This document shows, in pieces, positions 31,918 to 42,500 of a stretch of DNA of 64,000 nucleotides. The translations under genes and the position numbers were made by a program. Position 1 is the stretch's first letter. Every line of letters starts with the position of its first letter. Under the pieces are notes generated by a model. It worked only from the letters and a program-made list of their open reading frames with translations, was not told the origin of the DNA and did no database searches. The stretch spans positions 14,859,409-14,923,408 of the forward strand of contig OY992839.1 in assembly GCA_963921425.1 (NCBI GenBank). Reading direction: 5' to 3'. This DNA is from Dryas octopetala. Taxonomy: Eukaryota > Streptophyta > Magnoliopsida > Rosales > Rosaceae.

Positions 31918-33480
31918 GACCCCGTTTGGGATTGCCACTACTACAAAAAACTTAATATACAACCGATTTTATCCCTTGTGTAAATTGTCAAAATACCGTC
32001 GTCTAATCGACCGACGTTTATTGGGGTACCAATAGACAACGGGTAATATATGTTGTCTTGTAAACATTAACACAATGGTTTTAATTTAAAACCGTTGTAT
32101 ATACATCCTAAAAAACCAATGATTTAGAAGATACCGTTGCTGTGTACTTATCTAGACATCAATTTTTATTTAAAGACCGTTGTGTACTAATAGGCGAGAT
32201 AATGGTTTCTATACCCTAATGCATGTATTTTACAACTGTTTTAAGTATAAACACGAGGTGAAATTGTCATTAAGACAACGGTTTATGTGTAATAACCGTG
32301 GTGTAAAATAACAATTTCAATTTGCTTTTAATGTATATAATGCTTTAGTACATCGGTTTCTATTGAAAACCGTTGTAGAACGACACTCTAAACAATGGTT
32401 TTAACCATATAAACGTTGTGCAAGATAATAATTTCAATTTGATTTTGATGTATATAATGCTTTGGTACAACGGTTTGTTGAAAACCATTGTAGGATGACA
32501 CTTAGTACAATTGGTTTTAATCATATAACCATTGTGTAAGATAATCATTTCAATTTGATTTTGATGTAAATAATGCTTTGGTACATTGGTTTTTATTGAA
32601 AACCAATGCAATAAAACACTTAGTTATAATATACCAATGCACGCTCATGCTCAGAATTAAACCAAAAGATATTTCATAAATATAAGTAAGATTACATTAC
32701 ATGATAGGTTCCATAAGTGTGATCAGTTGTACAAAAAATACATTCAGTCAAACTAGCTTAAAAGAAGAGGCACCAAAAAAAAAAAAAAACCCTAGTTTAA
32801 CATAACACATTTACTTCCTTTCAACTTGACCCCCTAAGTCATAAGCATATGCATCTATATCTGACAGCTTATTACTGCCAACTACAATCAAAACAAAGCT
32901 AATAGGATACCAATGCAATGCAAAGCAATAGGCAAGCCATATGCAAGCTCTATATAGAAGAATTGAAAACACTATTATAATCCTTGATAATTTTGTATAT
33001 TTACACATCGATATCTTCTTGGGTATAAGTGTTGTCCTTCCTCCTCCCCATACCTTTTTAAGTAGCTTCCCCAACTCTAAAGCTCTAAGAAAACTAACAA
33101 AGTTTATGTAAAAGAGCACAAACACACACAAAGTCACATTTAGATAAACTTCAGAGAAATTTTTAAAAAATACAAATATTCACTTATTTGGTCAAGTAAA
33201 AGAGTTTTGAAAGAATGAAAATCCACTAACTTGTTGTATCTTGACCAAATATTGTTGGGTCTATGCATTTTTTTCATTGTTGGGTTTCTCATTTGCAGAT
33301 AAGTGAATATTTTTATCTTTTTGAAATTTCTGTAAATGATCATCACTACAAAGTCTGTGCACAAATCATGTTTGGTCCATTTTCCTAGTGCCCAACTTAT
33401 TATTTGAATAATCATGCAAGCTTTAAAATTTCATTCTGATCCAACATTCAATCCCATAAGAAATTAGAATACAAAGTTAG

Positions 33481-33655
33481 GCTTGAGGTCTGGACCTCAC
33501 CCTTGAAGACCGGACCTCCAATAAGATTGGATTTAGAAATTTAGGTTTGAGGTTCGGACCTCACCCTTGAGGACTGGACCTCCAATAAGATTGGTGTTTG
33601 AGACCTAGGCTTGAGGTCCGGACCTCTCCTTTGAGGACCGGACCTCCAGCGGCGA
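33481..33655. repeat. 64-bp tandem repeat with palindromic core
   Basis: Just under three units, starting at 33481, 33545 and 33609. Each has GAGGT(C/T)(C/T)GGACCTC, in unit 3 the perfect 14-bp palindrome GAGGTCCGGACCTC, followed by GGAC(T/C)GGACCTCC. Confidence 0.85.
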
Positions 33656-35139
33656 ACTCAGTTTTCTGTTAGCATGAAGCTGAGCAACCAAGACTAAACA
33701 AAAGGAAACAACATTTTGAACAACCAAAATACTAATTCAACCATAAATTCCACCAAATATGGAAAAAGCAAAAATTTGAAAAAAAAAAATGAGGAAGAGA
33801 CTTACTTGTTGAAGAAGATCTTGTTCACTTGAATAAGGAGACCACGTACTACACTATGGTAGCTAAGTTTCTTTTCCAATCTTCCGGAGAAGCCTGTCTG
33901 ATCTTGTCCCAACCTTGACCTTTTCTCTCATAGTCAATCTTGCAGTTCAAAAAGAAAAGTAACAATTAAGAAAAGTATTTTATGTTAGTCCCCTCAGCTT
34001 GGTAGTTTGGCTGCCAAGTGCAGTACTGGTCCACTTCCGACTGTGAAATATGCAACGCTATATGGACAGAGTAATGCACAATGACAATCGTATAAACCCA
34101 AAACAATTGAAAATGAAAGTAATCACAACCAAATTCTACAAATACTAACAAAAACAATTATATAAGACAAAAACATCAAAATCTCAAAATCAGATTTTAG
34201 ATTAAAAACACCCTAGTGCTCATTCGAAATTATATTAATATTTAACATTAAAAGGGATCTGACCTGTGTTTGAGCCAAATCCAAATCTATATATGTGCAA
34301 GTGAACTGAAATAATTATATATACTCTGCTTGGAGGACCTAAAAAAAATTATATAATCTTATCACCCTTCAAAATTTTGACTAATTCAAAAATGCAAGAG
34401 ATATAAATGAAGAAGTTGTGAAAAAATGACAATTACCTAACTAGAGTTTAAAGCATATATGAAACAAATTATTGTAACTGGAGTTCAATTTTTCCTTCTA
34501 TCTAATTGTATGTTCATCAGGTTTCATTTTCCTTCTACATGAATCCTCGAAGGAAATGCTACAATAATTATTAATTTGATCCAATACCTAGTCTAAACAT
34601 ATAAACCTATAAGCCTACACAATTAAGAGTGACAAACAAATTTATATTCATGTATAATCTATTCCAAAAGAAGAGCACCTTCAACATAAAGGAGAATTAT
34701 AAATACATTCTGACAGGAGAAGATAAAACATAAATTTTATTAGACTTTTGTTGTTGTCCTATCAAAGCATGCATTATTTGGTACAATAAACACATACCAA
34801 TTGATTGTGAATTTTCTAACTACAGGTTGTTGAAAGAACAGCTACAATAACCTTAGAATCAACCTCATCCTGTAAAGGAACCATGGTAAAATGAGTAAAG
34901 CAGTTAGACATATCATATAGGCATATATACATGCAAACATAAGGATAATGAACCTGTCTGAAATCCATTAGAGGATAGATCAAACATATCATATAGACAT
35001 ATCAATATCCATAACTGCAGGGAAGAAATAAAATTAATCGTGTTTTGGGTCAAAATCTTATCATGAACAACAATTTCATATGTGCAAACATATTACAAAA
35101 ACTGTTACAACATTGAACCTGTCTGAAATTCATTAAAGG

Positions 35140-35274
35140 ATAGATCCTATGTTGACGGAAGAAAATTTCTAGCTGCAGCATTCACAAGTATGTCAGCCTA
35201 CCAAAATGCTGGAAAGTTGATTTCGCCACTCTTTTTGCATCTTCCTTCGGAACATCCCCCTCAAAGCCAACAAC
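35140..35274 (-). pseudogene. Captured SDR exon, peroxisomal 2,4-dienoyl-CoA reductase-like
   Basis: After a CAG acceptor the minus strand reads VVGFEGDVPKEDAKRV and TFQHFGRL, then in a shifted frame ILVNAAARNFLPST. This is the segment around the conserved NAA motif of short-chain dehydrogenases. The spacing and wording are closest to plant peroxisomal 2,4-dienoyl-CoA reductase (unsaturated fatty-acid beta-oxidation). The frameshift between the two parts and the absence of the Rossmann glycine motif and the catalytic YxxxK show that this is a single decayed exon. It lies inside a CACTA element next to a WD40 gene fragment in the same orientation. Confidence 0.72.
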
Positions 35275-35583
35275 CTGAAACAAAGGAAACAAAGGAAACA
35301 AAAAAAGATAGAAAAACATAATATCTTGAGCTATATATATACGGATCCTTCAAGTAAATTTAGTAAGCCAATATCAAACATGTTTAGAGTAGAAAAAAAG
35401 AGTCATATATATGCTAATCTAATAGAATACATCAAAAATATTCAAAGAGAAATAAATTATGGCTCACACACACACACACACACATATATATCATAAACTA
35501 ACAGTTGTTACATACAACTTGTTTACTGGATTTCCAAAAATCAAACCAATGCCAAAAAAGATAGAACATGTAAAGCATTTTAC

Positions 35584-35853
35584 CTTCCAGCCTCCAGTAT
35601 ATAAATAATATATTTTCATCCTTTGAGAACCGGACTTGAGAGAAAAATGTTTTGGGTCATATATGGAGTTATGATCAAGACCGGTCAAATGAAGGAAAAA
35701 GGAATGCTGACTTACATGTGTAATCCCACCTTTATGGCCATGTAATACATATAAGAATTTCATATTGTATTCTTTATATATTGCAGTAGTCTTGCTGTAA
35801 GAACCTATAGCTAGCATTCCAGTATGGGTTGGACAAAAGGTCATTGCAGACAA
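35584..35853 (-). pseudogene. Captured WD40 gene fragment, TCAB1/WRAP53-like, two exons
   Basis: Minus-strand exon 35716-35853 reads MTFCPTHTGMLAIGSYS and YVLHGHKGGITH, ending ACACAT|GTAAGT. A second exon-like block, 35584-35634, carries FSKDEN and then, one frame off, YLYTGGWK before GTAAAA. The order and wording match the WD repeats of the telomerase Cajal-body protein TCAB1 (WRAP53), which guides scaRNAs and telomerase RNA to Cajal bodies. The frameshift and the absence of the rest of the propeller make it a captured, non-functional fragment of the surrounding CACTA element. Confidence 0.75.
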
Positions 35854-36185
35854 GTTTATACATGTTCACAATAAACATGATGAGGGATGCGCACTTGCAG
35901 TATTTCTTTTATTATATTATCAAAGCAGCTATTTAGAGAGCTAAACTAATAACATGTACCAATATGGTCTTCTTTATTTCTTTGAAGTGTCGAATATTGT
36001 TCAATAACCTTGTGAAGATATGCAAACATTTTTTTTTTTTTTCAGAGAGGAGTTCTAATTGAAGAAATAGAAACAAAAAGCAAAAAGAAAAAAGAAAAAA
36101 CATAATAATTAAAGAAAACCCCAAATTACAAACCCTAACACTAATTTTCAATAAATCTGAGGAAATACAAATAGAGAGAAAGGGG

Positions 36186-36217
<32 letters not shown>

Positions 36218-37626
36218 ACCTTCAACCAACAACAAGCTTGGCTCTTCTCCAACTGGAACCCGACCAACAACGTCCACAACGAGCCTTGAATTTATCTTCT
36301 CCAACAACGAGCTTGGCTCTTCTCGTCGTTGGGCGTGATATTTCTGGATCTGGGTTTGAGCAACCCGAAGTGGCGACCGTCATTCGACCCAACCTCGACC
36401 ACGATTCGAGTAGTGCCGATGATGTCGCTGGCCGTGGAGAAAGAAAGGGAGAACTGATTTTGGGTTTTGATGAGATCGAGAGAGAGATAGAAAGCTGCGA
36501 TGGGAGCTATTTTGGTCTTCCAAATCTGATAAGATCTCATCCAAATCTTGTATAGATCCTCCTATGAGATCTAAGACTAGAGAGAGAGAGAGAGTTGAGG
36601 TGAGATGGAGCTGGTGAGAAGAACCATGGCAGCTCGGTGAAGTCAGAGGGATGTGTGTGTCTAAAGGGCTTTGACCTTCTTTGACTTAAGGCGCGATATG
36701 AATGTTTCATTAATTCATTAACGCGTGCCTCCGGTTTTTCCCAAATATGGACACCCGCAAATTCTTTATTTTTGTGTAACTTGTCACACACAATGGTTTT
36801 TGTCTAATACTATTGTATTTAATAATTTAGAAAAATTCATAAGACCAAATATCATTGGATATTATACCTTCATATAACGATTTTTTAAAAACTGTTGTGT
36901 GGTAAATTAAGATAATGGAAAAAATACAAACCGTTATCTATTGACCATTGTCTATTTACATTATTGTAGTAGTATGCTATGTAGGATCCAAAAGCTATTG
37001 TGGATGACAATTCTCAATCATCCACATCAGTTTTGGTGTTTGGTAAAAAAAATAAAAAAGTGCTTTGCCCCACAATTCTCAACTCCCTACAACAAAAATA
37101 GAAATCAGATTTGTAGGTGCTTTGAAAGCCGCAGTGAATCACAGCAACAACGAAAATTTTATTTTACCCATAATATCCTCATTGATTTTTGAAAATCACA
37201 TCTTAAATGAAAAAATAGGTCAATTGTTAATCATATTTAATATTGTGAACATTAATTATGATATTTTATTTGTACAATTAAAATTATAATATATCCAAAA
37301 AAATAATAGACATATTTATTTAATAATGTTGTTCTTTGAAAAATTAATACTAATACAAATTTGTAGCCAAAAATTTAAAAAACATGTTAAAAAACATTTT
37401 ATTTTTACCAAACAAATAAGTGAAAGACACTTTCAGCATCATGTCCATTTTAGTCATTATAAATAGCAACAACAGTTTTACATTACAATTTACCAAATAC
37501 CTTTATACTGCTTTTTGTACTCACAACACTTTTGAAAATATAGTTTACCAAACACTCAACTGTTTTACTTCACATCTGACTTTACTTCATAACTGTTTTT
37601 TCTCACAGCAATCCCAAACTAAGCCT

Positions 37627-38236
37627 TAAGTATATATAATCCAATTCAGTTCAATATAGGAGTGTTTTACTTTTAGAATTTGTTGATGTTAAAGTTTAAA
37701 AAACTACTGAGGTGATAATAGGTCACTCTTTTTACCAATAAAAAAAAATTGGGAAAAAAACTAAAAACAAATATATATATATATATCGGTGGACTAGCAC
37801 TTGAACCAATTGTGATATACAACAAGACTCTGCTTCCAGTAGCATTTGATCATAGTTTTCAAATTATGGTGGGCTACTTTTCTATAGCTTCACATTCATA
37901 GCTTGTTAGCTGTATATCAATTAGTTTAGTTTTAAAAGTGGGATGCCAAAATGTGTGGTACAAATATCTTATCCAAACTTCAAACTTTGTTCATATGTAC
38001 AATATTGCTAAATCATTTATCAACATTGCTCTTCTAGATAGCTTTGATTACTCTTCAGATTTTCGCAGCCACACACATCTCTCTCTATCTCTCTCCTCTC
38101 TGAATCATACATAAACGAATAGAATATTGCTTCACTCAATCACTGCTAATAAGCTCTCAATCTCTCATATCATCAATCTGATCGAATATTAAATCTGGTT
38201 TACTTGTTTCCCTTTCGGATCGAGAAGAAAATTAAT
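37627..38236. promoter_or_regulatory. Upstream region of NLR copy B
   Basis: AT-rich spacer. From about 38102 (CATACATAAACGAAT) to the ATG it is nearly identical to 62371-62514 upstream of NLR copy C, including CCCTTTCGGATCGAGAAG. Copies B and C therefore share their 5' leader. No TATA box is assigned. Confidence 0.6.
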
Positions 38237-39151
38237 ATGGCTGAGGCTGTTGTTTCATATGTGGTCAAAAGGGTCGGAGACTTGCTCACTCAGGAAGCCA
38301 CATCCTTGTACGGAGTCAGAGGCCAAGTTGAGCGTGCACGGACCGAGCTACTATTCATGCAGGCCTTCCTCAAAAATGCAGATGCAAAGCAGAAAGACGA
38401 TGCAAGAGTACGCATTTGGGTTGCCGAAATTAGAGATGCTGCTTATGATTTGGAGGATGTCATTGCAACTCATGTCGTAAAAGTGGAATCCGAGAGGAAA
38501 TGAGGTATGAAGAATGTTCTGAAAAGATATGGTCGCATCTTCAAAGAAGGGCTTCATCTACACAAGATTGGGTCAGAAATTGGGAACATTACAACCAAAC
38601 TGTCGAATTTGAGGTCCAGTTTGCAAACTTATGGCATAAGGATGGAGATTAGGGAGACTGGAGGTCCCAGTACATCCTTGCATTTGTCTGAGAGGCAACA
38701 GCTACTGAGGCGAACTTTTTCTCATGTTATTGAACATGATGTTGTTGGGTTAGAAGACTCAGCAAAGGAAGTGATTATGCATTTGGTGAAAGATGAAAAT
38801 TGCCCCCGAGTTGTTTCCATATGGGGGATGGGTGGTTTGGGGAAGACCACTCTTGCAAAACAAGTGTATCATCACAAAGAAGTGAGACGCTATTTTGATT
38901 GTTTTGCTTGGGTATGTATTGCTCAACAATATCAACTAAGAGATGTTTGGAAGACAATTTTAGTTAAACTTATTTCTGCAACCAACAAGCAAAGAGAAGA
39001 AATTGCAAAACTAGAGAATGATGAAATAGCCAAGAGAATTTATCACTTCCAAATAGGAAGGAGATGTTTGGTGGTTCTTGATGACATTTGGAGCGGGACA
39101 TTCTAAAAGCTGCATTTCCAAACGGAGAAACCAAGAGCAAAATATTACTTA
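38237..39151 (+). pseudogene. NLR copy B, CC and partial NB-ARC
   Basis: Starts MAEAVVSYVVKRVGDLL, an Rx-type coiled-coil domain with the EDVID-like segment AYDLEDVI. A TGA at 38501-38503 (after VESERK) interrupts the frame, which then continues unchanged (GMKNVLKRYGRIF) into the NB-ARC. The P-loop is intact (GMGGLGKTTLAKQ), followed by FDCFAWVCIAQQ and kinase-2 CLVVLDDIW. Compared with copy A, about 13 bases are then missing, giving a frameshift and TAA at 39104. Similarity stops at about 39151. ARC2, MHD and LRR are absent. The CC and NB-ARC parts lie in one exon. Only 370 bases separate the breakpoint from the ATG of the next gene. Confidence 0.92.
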
Positions 39152-39521
39152 TTTTGTGCTGACGTGGAGTAAAGTGAGAAAGAGGAGCACAGAAAAGTAA
39201 CGTGGGGACAGACGCAGAGCATTCCGTTTTCGTGTTACCGGGTAGGCCTCACACTCTCTCTGTCACAGTCTCTGCGTTTGTGTTTGAGTCTGTTTCTTGG
39301 AGTCAAAGTCATTCGAATATTTGATCACAAAAAAAAAAAAAAAAAAACCAAATAAATAAATGCCTTTCGAGTGTTAACTGTTAAATGAGCCCAAATAGAG
39401 TGAGAGAGTCCATTCAATTTTATTTTTCCAAATTTCACGCACTTTCCAAATTTCACACAATTTCAAAAGCAAAAACCTTTGCTTTGCAGTCCTCTCTGTC
39501 TCTCTTGCTTGCTCGGTTTTA

Positions 39522-42500
39522 ATGGCGGTCGCGGACCTTGAAAACCCGGGTTGTCTCCGGAAGAGGAAGCGTAGAAGGACTCAGACTCACAGAAAGCTTC
39601 TTGTTAAAGCCAAAGTTGAGGTAATGCCGCTTTCTTTCAGCTTTTTCCTTTCTTATTTTTCCAGAAAAAAAGAGTTCTTGGGCTGTGATTGTTGTTTTTT
39701 TATTCTTCAAATTGGTTTTGCTGTATGTGCATGTTTGGGTATGTGGGGTTTTCTTTTTTTCTATATTTGGGTCGGTTTTGCTTTATTTTTTTTGGTGCTA
39801 ATGAACTGAAAAATTTGAATGCACTTCCAAATAAAGCGGTTGCTACCATTTACAATTGGCTCAAGAGCAGGCGACTAAGAGCAATGGAACACTAACAAGG
39901 AAAAACCAGGGTGAAACAATGAAATAAAATCAAGTTAAAAAAGTCACTAACCATTCTTTTCTATGCAGGAATCGTAATCATAATCTTCATTGGCATCGCA
40001 GTCATCATCATAGTTTATTTGGTAGTGTTTTCAAATTTTACAGTTTACTTAATCACGTGGTTTATTTGGTAATGTGATCCTAGTTACATAATATATATGA
40101 TAAATTTTAATAATGGGACTCCATTCAACAAGATGTAAGTGTATTCCCCTCTCGGCCACTTAAAGTAGCAGTATTCAGTACAAGTGCAGTGCAGGTGCAG
40201 GTGCAGACATTAGTGTTGTGAGCTAGCCTAGTCACATGAAAGCTCCTACAACTCAAAGTCAAGCCAAAACAACTCAACCAGAGTTAGTTCTAATAGAGTG
40301 TGTAGTTAACAGTTTTCAATGATTAATGGTTGACAGTTGCATGCTTCAATATATACATCTGACATAGCTCAGACTCATTACAAAGTCTTATACATTAATC
40401 ATATGCAAAGTTTGATGATTAATGTATAAGATTCCTTTGTAATAAGTTTGAATTATGTTAATGAAAAGCAAGAAATTTAGCCCCAAATTTCTTTTTGTTT
40501 GATTTCATTGTGTTTGGACTCCAAACATGCTTTCTTAAGTTTTCTTCATAATATCAGAGTTTGCATGCTTCACAGCTCTCATTTGATCCTTTCACACTTT
40601 CATCTCTTAATTATTTTGTTGAATTTCTCAGCCACCTAAAGTAGCAGCATCATTAGTAGTTTAGTAGCACAAGTACAGGGGCAGACATCATTGTGATTCT
40701 AGTCACATAAAAGCTTTTACAAGTCAAATCTAATTAAGTTAAAATAACTCAACCAGAGTTAGGTTTGTAAAGAGTGTGGTTAATAGCATGTCAAATGATT
40801 AATGGTTGACAATCGTATGCTTGAATAAGTGTTAGTTAGTTAAACAAGCTAAGCTTGATGTAATAATCAGTCTGAGTTATGTTAAAGAAAAGCAAGAAAT
40901 TCAACCACAATTTTCTTTCATTTTCTCTATGCATGTTCCCTGACTCCAAAAGTGCATGGGTGTTTGAACTCTATCAGATTTATCAGTAGAAGTTAAAGCA
41001 TCTAACCCAAAATTAGTTGGAAATGAGTGAAGTGGCCCATGTATTGTCTTATATATATTATAACGCAAAACTTGAAATTCCCGTTGTGAGATTCTATACT
41101 CTCAACAGGCCTCCTCACGCGTTTATGATTACAAGGTATGGTCCCAGAAGATGCATATGCCGAGCAGCCCTTATGAGGGGTTGATTTAATTATTATGACC
41201 TTAATCTAATACAAAAAAATGCTTATCAATGTCGGAAAGTATTGTACGAGTTTGATTTTGAGCTATGGAATACATTGCTTTGTCTTTCTCCCTCATGAAT
41301 GAAGCTGGTGCAGAATATGGTTCTTTTTCTTCTCCTTCGGCTCTCTCTCTCTCTTTCCCTCGTTTTATACTGACTAGATACAATTCATATGAAGGAGGAA
41401 ATTTCAGTTTTACTTTTTCCCCATTTGTCTCTTCTATGATTATGGTTTTGTTACTCTATGTCTCTGTTTCTGCTGCCTAATTTGTTTAATCTCTGGTCCA
41501 ATGCCAAGTTTTATTGTGTATTAGCATTCGGGTTTAATGCCAAATTCTCCAAAACTTTGATTATGGCTGTGTTGCCTTTTATGTTTCTCGCATTATTATA
41601 TCCCATCTATCCTTTGTGTTCGTTTTGTCTTTCATGCAATGCTTGATTTTGGGTTCTCTGTAAGGTAATGAATGTTGTGCTGATTGTGTACTTTGTTTAA
41701 ATGTTTGTTATTAAGGCACTCAGTATAGATATGGCTACTTGTTTATTAAGAGTTTCGAGTTCTGTGTTTCTGAAAGAAAAATCTGAACTTTTGCAGGTGA
41801 GGAGTGTAGAAGATGGGTTTCAGGGCTCGTGGCACCCCGGGATTGTCATTTCATGCGACAAGCAAGGCCATCGTCGCGTTAAATATGACCATATTCTACA
41901 TGATGATGGGCCTGGTAATTTTGTTGATGTTGTATCTGTTTCACCCATTTTGGATGGCATTGGTTCTGTCACTGAGGATCGGAGTAACTACCGTGGGAGC
42001 ATAAGGCCGCCGCCGCCTCATGTTGAGTTAGGAAAATGGGGCCTTCCCTATGGACTATGTGTGGATGCATATCACAAGGATGCTTGGTGGGAAGGTGTGA
42101 TCTTTGATCATGAAGATGGTTTAGAGGAGAGGAGGATCTTCTTCCCGGATTTGGGGGATGAACTAATGAGTAAAATTCACACTTTGCGAATTACGCAGGA
42201 CTGGGATGAGGTTACAGAGAAGTGGCAGCGACGTGGGACTTGGATATTTCTTGAGTTGATTGAGCAATATGAGCCAGAGAGGTACATTGCTGTTTCCATT
42301 AAGCAAATTTGGTATGATGTGCGAGAAAAAGAGGGCTTTGAGAAGGTCAAGGAGTGGACTTGTCCAATGAGACATCTGTGGGAAGAGCTTGTGTTGGAGG
42401 TCATTGATGATAACTTCAGCATCACTGTAGATGAACTATCTCGGGTGTTAACAACCCAGGTACAATTGGAGTCAGCTCAATTTGTTTCTGATGCAAATAT

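Larger units (their letters stand above)
31936..36975. mobile_element. CACTA element carrying two host gene fragments (5,040 bp)
   Basis: The ends read CACTACTACAAAAAA and, inverted, TACTACTACAATAATG (one end base changed). The TGC duplication (31933-31935, 36976-36978) shows insertion into a Tourist-like MITE. Subterminal repeats are ACAACGGTTT/AAACCGTTGT words at both ends. There is no transposase. Minus-strand exons of a WD40 gene (35584-35853) and of an SDR gene (35140-35274) lie in its right half, and a (GA)n tract at about 36186-36211. Confidence 0.9.
31918..37626. mobile_element. Tourist-like MITE split by a CACTA insertion
   Basis: The left end GACCCCGTTTGGGATTGC (31918-31935) and the right part from 36976 to about 37626 (ending GCAATCCCAAACTAAGCC, next to TAA) together match the reverse complement of the MITE at 13706-14379, including AATCCAAAAGCT and TGTGGATGACAATTCTC. 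The flanking TAA fits PIF/Harbinger. The exact right edge may be off by a base or two. Confidence 0.82.

Noticed and set aside
33840-33960. Minus-strand stretch reading GWDKIRQASPEDWKRNL as a transposase remnant
   Set aside because: Too short and without a recognisable family motif. A translated search could revive it.
35933-36540. Coding frames near the right end of the CACTA element
   Set aside because: Low-complexity (GA)n/(CT)n translation without recognisable domains on either strand.
41701-41796. Upstream start (ATG 41701) for the IDM1-like protein
   Set aside because: The stretch ends in a clear TTTTGCAG acceptor, and exon 1 at 39522-39620 joins in frame to complete the Agenet domain.
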